NCBI GenBank assembly: GCA_022758935.1
Contig: JAEMQG010000078.1
Span: 1 to 5,950, forward strand
Reading direction: 5' to 3'
DNA: 5,950 nucleotides
Source: Candidatus Nitrosopumilus sp.
GTDB taxonomy: Archaea; Thermoproteota; Nitrososphaeria; Nitrososphaerales; Nitrosopumilaceae
Shown: in pieces, positions 1 through 5,950 of the stretch
Layout of the letters: every line of letters begins with the position of its first letter
Position numbering within the stretch: position 1 is the first letter of the stretch
Made by a program: the position numbers and the translations under genes
Notes under the pieces: generated by a model
The model's input: only the letters and a program-made list of their open reading frames with translations
Databases searched by the model: none
What the model was told of the DNA's origin: nothing

Positions 1-300
1 AATAATTAAAAACAATTGATTCTCAGATAAAATCGAAATGATTTTGTGATTAATATAATTTTGAGAGAGACATTATAGGAAAAAATAAATTGAAAAACAA
101 TTCGTAATGTTTGATAAACTAGAGATTATTTTGAAAAAACTCATTTTTGATATCTTTTTGTATTTCTCTGGTTGTTGTTTACGGGTATTTTTCTCTGACA
201 TGTCTGTTTTTGATTATGATTTTTGAATTTGTTATCATATCAAAACAAGTGACAAGTTAAGTGATTAGATATTTCAGAAATTCAAATCTATCTGAGGCAA

Positions 301-338
301 ATGTGTAACCACGGTATGCTGTTACTGTGGTAACATAT
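301..338 (+). repeat. Imperfect inverted repeat / hairpin upstream of cdvB
   Basis: Positions 301-316 can pair with 323-338 around a 6-base loop (317-322). There are 13 Watson-Crick pairs, two G-T pairs (303/336 and 313/326) and one A-A mismatch (307/332). Both G-T pairs are G-U wobbles in plus-strand RNA but become C-A mismatches in minus-strand RNA, so a plus-strand transcript would fold better. It lies about 60 bases before the cdvB start. It could be a leader RNA structure, or a DNA operator if transcription starts downstream of it. There is no T-run after it, so an intrinsic terminator is unlikely. Confidence 0.6.
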
Positions 339-340
339 AT
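335..340 (+). promoter_or_regulatory. Candidate archaeal TATA box for cdvB
   Basis: ATATAT at this site is a plausible TATA element, which would place the transcription start near 361-366 and give a leader of about 35 bases before the TTG start at 398. It overlaps the right arm of the hairpin, so a protein bound to the palindrome would compete with TBP. A second candidate, TTTAAAA at 357-363, would give a start near 385 and an almost leaderless mRNA. AT-rich DNA gives many such matches, so both are weak. Confidence 0.3.
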
Positions 341-383
341 GACGAGAACAACCCGATTTAAAACAAAATTTCACAGCATTAAT

Positions 384-395
384 GAGGAAATGGAG
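384..395 (+). promoter_or_regulatory. Ribosome binding site region of cdvB
   Basis: GAGG at 384-387 lies 10 bases before the TTG start at 398 and is the better-spaced Shine-Dalgarno candidate. GGAG at 392-395 is only 2 bases from the start and probably too close to act for it. GAGG supports TTG 398 as the start. The upstream in-frame stop TGA at 383-385 excludes anything further 5'. Confidence 0.4.
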
Positions 396-397
396 AT

Positions 398-1051
398 TTG
401 ATAAGTAATTCGTGGAATAAGCCTGAGGGGGAAAGCATTTCTCAAAAAGTAATGGGTAGAGTAAAACCCGACGTACCACTAAGATCAAAAATTGAGTTAG
501 CCCAAAAAAAATTACAGTTTCAAATTAGTAAATTAGAGGTGATCACAGAAAAATTACAAAAAAAACATGATGGAATTTTTGAAAAAGTTGTTAATGCTCA
601 AAAATCACACAACAATGCATATGCTCAAGCGTATGCAAATGAACTTGTTCAGATAAGAAAGATGAAAAACATGGTAAGCGGTGCTAAACTTTCAATGGAA
701 CAAATTCAGCTAAGACTTAACACAGTATCAGAACTTGGAGATATTGTAGTAACCTTAAGTCCATGCATGTCGATAATAAAGGGATTAAGTCCATCGTTAA
801 GTGGGATAATGCCCGAGGCAACATCTTCAATGCAAGATTTATCGCAAATATTAGGCGATGTAATGATGGGATCTTCAATTGAGGGTAGTGATTTATTGAG
901 TGCTGGAACCGTAAACAATTCAGACACATTGGCGATTCTTGAAGAAGCACACTCAATTATTGCAGGACAAACAAAATCATCAATACCAGACATTCCAGAC
1001 AGTCTAAAACATGAGATCATTCAAAAAAGACAATCAGATGTTTTGATTTGA
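398..1051 (+). CDS. cdvB: ESCRT-III-like cell division protein, CdvB/Snf7 family paralog
   Basis: This 217-residue protein belongs to the archaeal ESCRT-III (CdvB) family, whose members polymerise at mid-cell on the membrane and are remodelled by the Vps4-like ATPase CdvC during division. The basic N-terminal half (about 28-115) is a long alpha-helical stretch with the family pattern ELAQKKLQFQISKLE, then VRKM/IRKMKNMV-like and LRLNTVSELGDIVVTLSP segments. A Met-rich linker follows (about 120-160), then an acidic helix (178-190). Near the C-terminus, SSIPDIPDSL (194-203) resembles a type-2 MIT-interacting motif, the CdvC docking site. Only 14 residues follow it, so the winged-helix tail that binds CdvA in Sulfolobus CdvB is absent. 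The start is a TTG giving MISNSWNKPEGES; an in-frame stop lies just upstream and the next in-frame ATG (452) would lose this conserved-looking N-terminus. Thaumarchaea usually carry several cdvB paralogs; which one this is cannot be decided here. It converges on the trp operon and has no obvious partner nearby. Confidence 0.9.
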   Translation: MISNSWNKPEGESISQKVMGRVKPDVPLRSKIELAQKKLQFQISKLEVITEKLQKKHDGIFEKVVNAQKSHNNAYAQAYANELVQIRKMKNMVSGAKLSMEQIQLRLNTVSELGDIVVTLSPCMSIIKGLSPSLSGIMPEATSSMQDLSQILGDVMMGSSIEGSDLLSAGTVNNSDTLAILEEAHSIIAGQTKSSIPDIPDSLKHEIIQKRQSDVLI

Positions 1052-1077
1052 TTACATTAAATTAAAATAGTGAGATA

Positions 1078-1082
1078 TTTTT
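1078..1082 (+). terminator. Possible oligo-T terminator of cdvB
   Basis: A run of five T follows the cdvB stop by 26 bases, inside an AT-rich stretch. Archaeal termination can occur at oligo-T without a hairpin. The run is short, so this is a weak call. A stronger T-run on the same strand lies further on at 1321-1326. Confidence 0.25.
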
Positions 1083-1119
1083 CCGTCATGATTTCCTTTA
1101 TATGAAAAATTTTGTAGGC

Positions 1120-1126
1120 AAAAAAA
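1120..1126 (-). terminator. Oligo-T terminator after the zinc-ribbon gene remnant
   Basis: Seven A on the plus strand read as seven T on the minus strand, starting 4 bases after the stop codon (1131-1133) of the second frame of the zinc-ribbon gene. A T-run placed this way is a typical archaeal termination signal and suggests that the upstream broken frame was once a real gene. It may also catch read-through from the trp operon. No stable stem precedes it. Confidence 0.45.
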
Positions 1127-1130
1127 GAGT

Positions 1131-1408
1131 TTAGAATCTATGATCAGGTTTATCACCCACACTCAGAATCCCTATAAAAATAACTGTGGAAATTATTATT
1201 CCAATAATTAGACATCTCAATGACATCGTGCTATCTTCTTTCTCATTACATGTCACCCAAGAATTCCTCCAAATATTTCGATACAAATTGGCAAGAAGTA
1301 AATTTGTCTATTGGATTTTATTTTTTGTTTAATTATCTGATTGATGCATTTTGAGCAATATTCTGAATCATTTTGTAATTCAAAGCCACATTTAGAACAA
1401 AATGTCAA
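1131..1408 (-). pseudogene. Small zinc-ribbon, two-membrane-segment protein, frameshifted
   Basis: Read from a TTG at 1408, the first frame gives 51 residues starting MTFCSKCGFEL. Its four cysteines (C4, C7, C18, C21) form CxxC-x10-CxxC, a zinc ribbon. A basic linker and a hydrophobic stretch FLPICIEIFGGILG follow, then a TGA at 1253-1255. A second frame, open at 1262 and ending TAA at 1131-1133, continues with SWVTCNEKEDSTMSLRC and a clear membrane segment CLIIGIIISTVIFIGIL. Together they match a common thaumarchaeal layout: an N-terminal zinc ribbon, a Gly-rich first membrane segment, a short charged loop, then a second membrane segment, about 92 residues in all. The frames join if one base (or four) was lost near 1254-1265. 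The function of such proteins is unknown; a membrane-anchored sensor or adaptor is only a guess. The break may be true decay or a sequencing or assembly error. The TTG start is the only one after the in-frame TAG upstream and lacks a strong ribosome site. Confidence 0.7.
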
Positions 1409-1529
1409 TAACTTTCTGAATTTTGTATCAACCTAGGGATTTAGAAAGCAAAATGATTATTTACGTTTTTTGTCTTCATTGATTATCTTGTTAATCTGGA
1501 CTTTAGCTTTCTCTAATACTGAAATTGTT
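1409..1529. other. Spacer between trpA and the zinc-ribbon gene
   Basis: I see no complete gene here. On the minus strand, 1534-1457 is a 25-codon open stretch with a coding-like, charged composition ending in DKKRK before TAA, but it has no ATG, GTG or TTG start and a stop directly before it. It may be a gene remnant or chance. The promoter of the zinc-ribbon gene should lie in the left part (about 1420-1460), which is AT-rich but has no distinctive box. There is no strong oligo-T on the minus strand directly after trpA, only a run of four near 1450-1453. Confidence 0.4.
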
Positions 1530-2333
1530 CTATCTTAATTTTGTTTGACTTTTGAGACTCTTTGTAAATGACTCTATTCTGGATTCTATCTTACTCTGTG
1601 TGGTGTTTTTAATTATTTTTAAAAATGCGCTGCCCACAATTACTGCATCCGCACCTACTTTGATGTATTTTCGTACATCATCAGGAGTTGAAACACCAAA
1701 TCCTACACCGATGGGAATCTTTCCCTTTGTAATTTTTTTGACATCTTTGATTGCTTTTAAAGTATAACTTTGAATTCCTGTCTTAACTCCTGTTGTACCA
1801 TACACAGCAACTAAATATAAAAACCCCGAGGATGATTTGGAAATTTTTTCTATTCTTGATTTTGTTGTGTTTGGGGATATCAAAAATATGGTGTCTATTT
1901 TATTCTTGGCAGATGCGATATATTCTTTTGATTCCTCAACTGACATGTCTGGCAAAATAATTCCGTCAATTCCAGCCTTTTTGGATTTCGCGATAAACTT
2001 TGGATATCCCATATGATACAAGATATTGGTATATGTCATCAACACAAGTGGAATGTCCGTCTCTTTTCTAATCTTTTTTACAATGTTGAAAAATTTGTTG
2101 ATTTTTGTTCCAGCCTCCAAAGATATGGTGCTTGCATTTTGAATCATAGGACCATCGGCTAGCGGATCTGAGAAAGGGAATCCCAATTCAATAATGTCTG
2201 CTCCTCCTTTGATCAAACCTTTGACTGCTGCAAGTGTTACATTTTCATTTGGATAACCCACCATAATGTATGCAATCAATGCCTTTTCTTTCTTGGCATC
2301 CAATTCTGTAAATTTCTCTTTAATTCTTGTCAT
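1530..2333 (-). CDS. trpA: Tryptophan synthase alpha subunit
   Basis: TrpA cleaves indole-3-glycerol phosphate to indole and glyceraldehyde 3-phosphate and passes indole through a tunnel to TrpB in the cytoplasmic alpha-beta complex. The protein has 267 residues, the usual family length, and is a TIM barrel. The two catalytic acids are E49 and D60, in the same positions as in the E. coli enzyme, with D60 inside the signature [12 protein letters not shown] (51-62). LPDMSVEES (128-136) follows, then the mobile loop [12 protein letters not shown] (175-186). The phosphate-binding site is formed by GFGVST (211-216) and VGSA (233-236). It is the last gene of the operon. Its ATG lies inside the end of trpB (14 bp overlap) and has no clear ribosome site of its own, so it is probably translated by coupling, which would keep the two subunits in balance. 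Confidence 0.97.
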   Translation of the reverse strand: MTRIKEKFTELDAKKEKALIAYIMVGYPNENVTLAAVKGLIKGGADIIELGFPFSDPLADGPMIQNASTISLEAGTKINKFFNIVKKIRKETDIPLVLMTYTNILYHMGYPKFIAKSKKAGIDGIILPDMSVEESKEYIASAKNKIDTIFLISPNTTKSRIEKISKSSSGFLYLVAVYGTTGVKTGIQSYTLKAIKDVKKITKGKIPIGVGFGVSTPDDVRKYIKVGADAVIVGSAFLKIIKNTTQSKIESRIESFTKSLKSQTKLR

Positions 2334-3510
2334 GTGTATTCAAATAATTTTGCACTTCTTCTACGTCTTTATCTCCTCTTCCTGAAAGCGTAACTACGAT
2401 CGATTCTGATTTTTTGCTTATTTTTGCAACCTTTATTGCTTCAGCAATGGCATGAGCTGACTCCAATGCAGGAATTATTCCCTCAGTTCTTGTTAATGTT
2501 AAAAATGCATCTATTACTTCAGCATCAGTAGCTGAGTGATACTTTACTCGTTTGGTATCTTTAAGATAGGCGTGTTCAGGACCAACGCCAGGATAATCTA
2601 ATCCCGCCGAGATGCTGTGTGTTTCTGATATTTGGCCCTCTTTGTCTTGTAAAAGGTATGTCATCATTCCATGAAGTACGCCTTTACTACCAGATGACAA
2701 TGTTGCAGAATGGAATTTAGATTTTAATCCTTTACCTGCAGCCTCTACTCCGATAATCTCTGCATTTGTATCCATCAATGGGTAAAACGTTCCAATCGCA
2801 TTTGATCCTCCACCAACACATGCAATAATAATGTCTGGTGTTTTATTGGATATTTTTTTCATTTGTACTTTGATTTCATTTCCAATTACACTTTGAAAGT
2901 CTCTTACCATCACGGGATATGGATGTGGTCCTACTGCAGAACCTAACAAATAGTACGTGGTCTCTACATTTGTAATCCAATCTCGTATTGCCTCATTAAT
3001 TGCATCTTTAAGAGTTTTAGATCCTGACATCACTGGATGAACTTTGGAGCCAAGCATATTCATTCTGGATACATTTAGTTTTTGTCGTATTGTATCTTTG
3101 TAGCCCATATACACCTCTGATTTCATTCCCAAAACAGCGCAGGCCATGGCGGTTGCTACCCCATGTTGTCCTGCACCTGTTTCTGCAATAATTCTTTTTT
3201 TATGCATTTTTTTTGCAAGCAGTGCCTGACCAAGCGTGTTGTTTATTTTATGAGCTCCACCATGTAAGAGATCTTCTCTCTTAAGATAAATTTTAGCGCC
3301 GCCACATTTTTCTGATAAATTCTTTGCATAATATAACGGAGTTGGCCTTCCTGCATATTGTTTAAGATAGTAATCCAGCTCTTTTTTGAACTCTTTATTG
3401 TCTTTAAATTTAAGATAATTCTCTTCTAACTCCTCAATTGCAGGTACTAGTGTCTCTGGAATATATTTACCACCAAACTCTCCAAATCTACCATCTTTAG
3501 GATATTTCAA
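2320..3510 (-). CDS. trpB: Tryptophan synthase beta subunit (TrpB1 type)
   Basis: TrpB is the PLP enzyme that condenses indole with serine to give tryptophan. The 396 residues match the family length. The PLP lysine is K88 in GGAHKINN. E110 follows, the acid-base residue, then TGAGQHG (111-117) for substrate carboxylate binding. [13 protein letters not shown] starts at 194. GGGSN (233-237) holds the PLP phosphate, D305 lies in the [14 protein letters not shown] segment that closes over the active site, and SGRGDKD (376-382) is near the C-terminus. Size and position next to trpA make it the TrpA-dependent TrpB1 form, not the stand-alone TrpB2. The start is a TTG that shares TTGA with the trpC stop. 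No ATG or GTG exists in frame upstream, the protein begins with the expected sequence [14 protein letters not shown], and GGTGA lies 7 bases before it. Confidence 0.97.
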   Translation of the reverse strand: MKYPKDGRFGEFGGKYIPETLVPAIEELEENYLKFKDNKEFKKELDYYLKQYAGRPTPLYYAKNLSEKCGGAKIYLKREDLLHGGAHKINNTLGQALLAKKMHKKRIIAETGAGQHGVATAMACAVLGMKSEVYMGYKDTIRQKLNVSRMNMLGSKVHPVMSGSKTLKDAINEAIRDWITNVETTYYLLGSAVGPHPYPVMVRDFQSVIGNEIKVQMKKISNKTPDIIIACVGGGSNAIGTFYPLMDTNAEIIGVEAAGKGLKSKFHSATLSSGSKGVLHGMMTYLLQDKEGQISETHSISAGLDYPGVGPEHAYLKDTKRVKYHSATDAEVIDAFLTLTRTEGIIPALESAHAIAEAIKVAKISKKSESIVVTLSGRGDKDVEEVQNYLNTHDKN

Positions 3511-4289
3511 TATGCATTCACCAATTTTCTGACATGTTCTTCGATATTATCACTTCTCATTATGCTTGAGCCTATTAGGAATGCATCTGCGCCACATCTT
3601 TTTAGATATTGAATATCCTCAGGTGTCTCAATTCCACTTTCAGATAATATCGGCCTTGTTTTTTTGTATTCCCTGAGGATTATTTCGGTGGTTTTTAGAT
3701 CAATTTCCATAGTGTCTAAATTTCTATTGTTAATTCCGATAAGATCTGCCCCAGTTTTTAGAGCATTTTGAAATTCTTGTTTTGTATGAACCTCTAATAA
3801 AATTTTTAGGCCTTTTTTGTGACCATACTCGATGAATTCATCAACATCTTTAAGAAATCCCTGATCAAATAGTGACTGAATAATTAGAATATAATCAGCC
3901 CCGATTTTCTGTGCTGTATTAATCTGAACTTTGTCGATCATCACATCTTTCATCAATAAAGGAACATCTACGGCCTGCCTTACCTGTAGAAAATATTCTG
4001 GTGAACCATTAAACAGATATGGCTGTGTTAGGACGGATAATGCTTTAGAGCCTCCTGCAATCATTTGCCTTGCAATACTAACTGGATCTGATATTGTTCT
4101 AATTTTCCCCATAGAGGGAGATGAAAATTTTATCTCTGTAAGTAATGTTGCATGAATGTTTGATTTTATCATTTGTAAAAAATCCATGGTGGATTTATTT
4201 GCATTTACATTTACGTTCACTTCATACACTCCGTTATCAATCGCCGACTGTGAATTATTTACCAATTTCTTGAGAATATTTTCAATCAT
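3507..4289 (-). CDS. trpC: Indole-3-glycerol phosphate synthase
   Basis: TrpC converts carboxyphenylamino-deoxyribulose phosphate to indole-3-glycerol phosphate with loss of CO2 and water. The 260 residues form a single TIM-barrel domain without a fused TrpF half. Catalytic and binding residues known from the Sulfolobus enzyme are present: E52 and K54 in [12 protein letters not shown]114 in [10 protein letters not shown]166 in LLEVH, N187 in [10 protein letters not shown]217 and S218 in LSESGI, and the phosphate-binding end FLIGSSIM (237-244). [14 protein letters not shown] (87-100) is also typical. The ATG overlaps the trpD stop as ATGA and is preceded by the strongest ribosome site in the window. 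The substrate-making isomerase TrpF is not adjacent; trpB follows directly with a 4-base overlap. Confidence 0.97.
   Translation of the reverse strand: MIENILKKLVNNSQSAIDNGVYEVNVNVNANKSTMDFLQMIKSNIHATLLTEIKFSSPSMGKIRTISDPVSIARQMIAGGSKALSVLTQPYLFNGSPEYFLQVRQAVDVPLLMKDVMIDKVQINTAQKIGADYILIIQSLFDQGFLKDVDEFIEYGHKKGLKILLEVHTKQEFQNALKTGADLIGINNRNLDTMEIDLKTTEIILREYKKTRPILSESGIETPEDIQYLKRCGADAFLIGSSIMRSDNIEEHVRKLVNAY
3518..3522 (-). promoter_or_regulatory. Ribosome binding site that fixes the trpB TTG start
   Basis: GGTGA on the minus strand sits 7 bases before the TTG start at 3510, within the last codons of trpC. Its spacing supports the TTG rather than a later start, and the TTGA overlap with the trpC stop points to translational coupling. 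Confidence 0.6.
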
Positions 4290-5326
4290 AATATCTCCTT
4301 TAATTTCGAAATGTCTCCAGTATCGACTACAAATTTTTCTAATAATTTAAATGCTTTTCCATCGTGGATTGTGTTAAGTGCTATTTCAATCCCCTCTTCA
4401 AAGTTATGTGCAATGTTTGCAACAATTAATCCCCCAGCTGCATTAAGAGCTGTTGTCTCCATCATGGCTTGACTTGCAGTGTTGTTCAACACTCCTACAA
4501 ATGATTTTATGGCATCATCTTTGGTTTGAATCTGAATGTCTTTGAGTACTGATTTATGTAATCCTAATACTTCAGGATCAATTGCATTCATCGTCACTTT
4601 ATCATTTCTTAAAATACATACTCTATTTGTAGCACTGGTAGAAAACTCATCCATGCCATTCTCTGAACGAATTGTCATGATGTTTTCTGCTCCTCTTCTT
4701 TTTAGAATTAATGGTAACCTGTCTAAAAATTCAATAGAGTGAACTCCCACGAGTTGGTTTTTCACTCCAGCTGGATTTGATAGTGGGCCCAAAAGATTGA
4801 ATGCCGTTCTTTTTCGTAGTTGTTTTCTTGTATTTGACACATATTTCATTGCTGGGTGAAATTTTTGGGCAAACATAAAGCAGATATTATGCTTTAATAG
4901 TATTGATACGATTTTTGATGGTTCTGAATTTAGATCATATCCAAAATATTCAAAAATATCTGCACTTCCAGAAATGCCAGAACTAGAACGATTACCATGT
5001 TTTGCTACGACTCCACCCGCAGCTGCAACAACAAAAGAGGCGGTGGTGGATATGTTGAAGGTTTGAAGGTTATCTCCACCAGTTCCACACATATCGATAA
5101 TCTTTCCTCGATTTTTTGGCATAACTTTGATGGAAAACTCTTGCATTTTATCAAGCATGCCGAGTAATTCATCATCAGTTTCACCTTTTTCTGTTAGACT
5201 GGATAAAAAATCCGTATTCTCCCTTTCATCTGTTCTTCCAGATAAAATTTCAGTCATAATGTGATTCATCTGCTCATATGTGAGATCCATTTTTTTTTGC
5301 AGTTTTACAATTAAATCTGAAATCAT
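4286..5326 (-). CDS. trpD: Anthranilate phosphoribosyltransferase
   Basis: TrpD joins anthranilate to PRPP to give phosphoribosylanthranilate. The 346 residues match the family length, with a small helical N-terminal domain (about 1-70) and a larger alpha/beta domain. The PRPP site is clear: CGTGGDNLQTFNIST (80-94) and KHGNRSSSG (109-117). Anthranilate-binding R167 lies in SNTRKQL, followed by RTAFNLLGPLSNPAG (173-187). The magnesium-binding acids are D226 and E227 in GMDEFS. The ATG overlaps the trpG stop as ATGA. No clear Shine-Dalgarno precedes it because the region is nearly all A, so coupling to trpG translation is likely. A second in-frame ATG at residue 13 is possible but would remove part of the first helix. 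Confidence 0.97.
   Translation of the reverse strand: MISDLIVKLQKKMDLTYEQMNHIMTEILSGRTDERENTDFLSSLTEKGETDDELLGMLDKMQEFSIKVMPKNRGKIIDMCGTGGDNLQTFNISTTASFVVAAAGGVVAKHGNRSSSGISGSADIFEYFGYDLNSEPSKIVSILLKHNICFMFAQKFHPAMKYVSNTRKQLRKRTAFNLLGPLSNPAGVKNQLVGVHSIEFLDRLPLILKRRGAENIMTIRSENGMDEFSTSATNRVCILRNDKVTMNAIDPEVLGLHKSVLKDIQIQTKDDAIKSFVGVLNNTASQAMMETTALNAAGGLIVANIAHNFEEGIEIALNTIHDGKAFKLLEKFVVDTGDISKLKEIL
4294..4301 (-). promoter_or_regulatory. Strong Shine-Dalgarno of trpC
   Basis: AAAGGAGA on the minus strand, with GGAG ending 5 bases before the trpC ATG at 4289, lies inside the last codons of trpD. It is the best match to the 16S rRNA 3' end in the window and suggests that trpC can recruit ribosomes itself despite overlapping trpD. 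Confidence 0.75.
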
Positions 5327-5916
5327 TTTTTATTTTTTACCTGGTTAATAAAATTTGCAAGAATTTTTTTCCCTTCGTCGGTCATAATTGATTCTGGGTG
5401 AAATTGAACTCCTTGTATAAGATATTCCTTGTGACTTATTGCCATGATTTCTCCATCATCTGCTGCGATGGCGGTCACCTCTAGAATATCTGGAATTATT
5501 GTTTTATCACCAACTAACGAATGATATCTTGTTGCTTGAAATGGATTTTTGACATTTTTGAATAATTCTGAATTTGTATGTTTGACAGGACTGGTTTTAC
5601 CATGTCTCACACATCCAGCATTTGTAACTTTGCCACCAAATGCTTGAATTATTCCTTGATGTCCCAAACACACTCCAAGTATAGGAGTAGTAGGCCCCAT
5701 GTCTTTTATTACATCACTGCATACTCCAAAATATTTTTTCTCCTCAGGAGTTCCAGGACCAGGCGATATAATTATTGCATCATACTTATTTTTTTTTATT
5801 TGTTCTAATGTTATCTTGTTGTTTCTAATCACATCACACTCTACTCCCAGTTCTCCCAAGTACTGTGCGATATTGTAAACAAATGAATCATAATTGTCAA
5901 GAATTAGAAACTTCAT
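5323..5916 (-). CDS. trpG: Anthranilate synthase glutamine amidotransferase subunit
   Basis: TrpG hydrolyses glutamine and delivers ammonia to TrpE for anthranilate synthesis. The 197 residues are a single class I glutamine amidotransferase domain. The start MKFLILDNYDSFVYN is typical. The oxyanion-strand motif ISPGPGTPEE lies at 50-59. The nucleophile is C83 in GVCLGHQ, and the other triad members are H173 and E175 in GVQFHPES. The paralogous PabA of folate synthesis has the same motifs; the position between trpE and trpD decides for TrpG, although one protein may serve both roles. The ATG overlaps the upstream stop as ATGA and has AAGGGA 9 bases before it. It ends in a Lys-rich tail that overlaps the trpD start. 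Confidence 0.96.
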   Translation of the reverse strand: MKFLILDNYDSFVYNIAQYLGELGVECDVIRNNKITLEQIKKNKYDAIIISPGPGTPEEKKYFGVCSDVIKDMGPTTPILGVCLGHQGIIQAFGGKVTNAGCVRHGKTSPVKHTNSELFKNVKNPFQATRYHSLVGDKTIIPDILEVTAIAADDGEIMAISHKEYLIQGVQFHPESIMTDEGKKILANFINQVKNKK

Positions 5917-5950
5917 TTTGTTGCATCCCTTAGAGCTTGCAACATTGCGC
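5913..5950 (-). CDS. trpE: C-terminal end of anthranilate synthase component I (partial)
   Basis: Only the last 11 codons and the stop are inside the window, reading AMLQALRDATK. The stop TGA overlaps the trpG ATG as ATGA. The short helical ending with ALRDA fits the C-terminus of chorismate-using TrpE proteins. The main argument is position: directly upstream of and coupled to trpG, trpD, trpC, trpB and trpA. The sequence alone is too short to prove it. The start, the operon promoter and any regulatory leader lie beyond the right edge. Confidence 0.7.
   Translation of the reverse strand, partial: AMLQALRDATK
5926..5931 (-). promoter_or_regulatory. Shine-Dalgarno of trpG
   Basis: AAGGGA on the minus strand lies 9 bases before the trpG ATG at 5916, within the final codons of the upstream gene. 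It supports this ATG as the start. Confidence 0.5.

Larger units (their letters stand above)
1..397. other. Non-coding stretch upstream of the cdvB paralog
   Basis: This AT-rich stretch carries no convincing gene. All reading frames are short and show no recognisable domain. The only coding-like hint is a minus-strand ATG at 201 that opens a 42-codon frame ending at 73, whose Lys/Glu/Gln-rich start could be a tiny gene or chance. The right-hand part (about 300-397) contains a hairpin, AT-rich promoter-like boxes and the leader of the cdvB gene. I see no tRNA, rRNA, CRISPR or insertion-sequence ends. Confidence 0.6.

Noticed and set aside
8..102. 10-base direct repeat AAAAACAATT at 8-17 and 93-102
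   Set aside because: Short and of simple AT-rich composition; expected by chance, and not flanked by mobile-element features.
107..226. 39-codon plus-strand frame from ATG 107
   Set aside because: Phe/Ile/Leu-rich translation typical of AT-rich non-coding DNA, antisense to the weak minus-strand candidate, and no clear ribosome site.
301..338. Hairpin as part of a tRNA or a CRISPR repeat
   Set aside because: No cloverleaf, T-loop or acceptor sequence is present, and the unit occurs only once.
288..488. 66-codon minus-strand frame across the cdvB leader and start
   Set aside because: It runs antisense over the hairpin and the first codons of cdvB, has a Cys/His-rich, low-coherence sequence and no recognisable domain.
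706..1020. Minus-strand frames of 104 and 79 codons inside cdvB
   Set aside because: They are antisense shadows of a well-supported ESCRT-III gene.
1530..1534. Programmed frameshift extending TrpA into the 25-codon frame downstream
   Set aside because: TrpA already has full family length, and the other frame has a stop (TAA) directly before the open stretch, leaving almost no room for a shift.
1552..1767. Plus-strand frame inside trpA
   Set aside because: It is antisense to the conserved C-terminal half of trpA, including the phosphate-binding loop; no independent evidence.
3931..4350. Two plus-strand frames (3931-4155 and 4156-4350) across trpC and the trpD end
   Set aside because: Antisense shadows of trpC; no ribosome site or domain.
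4536..4742. Plus-strand frame inside trpD
   Set aside because: Antisense shadow of the conserved transferase gene.
5578..5808. Plus-strand frame inside trpG
   Set aside because: Antisense to the amidotransferase active-site region; no support.

Overview
The window is AT-rich and looks like a chromosomal piece of an ammonia-oxidising archaeon of the Nitrosopumilus/Nitrosarchaeum type (Thaumarchaeota/Nitrososphaerota). This rests on three things. The first is an ESCRT-III-like cell division protein (CdvB family) with the SNSWNKPEGES N-terminus that I associate with thaumarchaeal CdvB paralogs. The second is a compact archaeal-style trp operon. The third is the use of TTG starts and GGAG/GGTGA-type ribosome binding sites. 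The genus is an inference from protein character; no database comparison was possible.

Layout. Positions 1-397 hold no convincing gene. They contain a well-formed hairpin or palindrome (301-338) and the probable promoter and leader of the plus-strand cdvB paralog (398-1051). Positions 1052-1130 are a short convergent gap with oligo-T terminator candidates for both strands. On the minus strand, 1131-1408 is a small zinc-ribbon membrane-protein gene. It is split between two reading frames, probably by a small deletion, so it is either a pseudogene or a sequence error. Positions 1409-1529 are a short spacer. From 1530 to the right edge everything is the minus-strand trp operon, transcribed right to left: trpE (last 11 codons only), trpG, trpD, trpC, trpB, trpA.

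How the genes work together. TrpE and TrpG form anthranilate synthase. TrpD adds phosphoribosyl to anthranilate, TrpC closes the indole ring to give indole-3-glycerol phosphate, and TrpA and TrpB form tryptophan synthase. The phosphoribosylanthranilate isomerase TrpF, needed between TrpD and TrpC, is not in the visible part of the operon. Every junction overlaps: ATGA at E/G, G/D and D/C, TTGA at C/B, and 14 bp at B/A. This implies one polycistronic mRNA with translational coupling. All expected catalytic residues are present in the five complete enzymes. The operon promoter and any leader regulation lie beyond the right edge.

I found no evidence of a new defence, mobile or other novel system. 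The points most worth a second look are the hairpin upstream of cdvB, the split zinc-ribbon gene, and the missing trpF.
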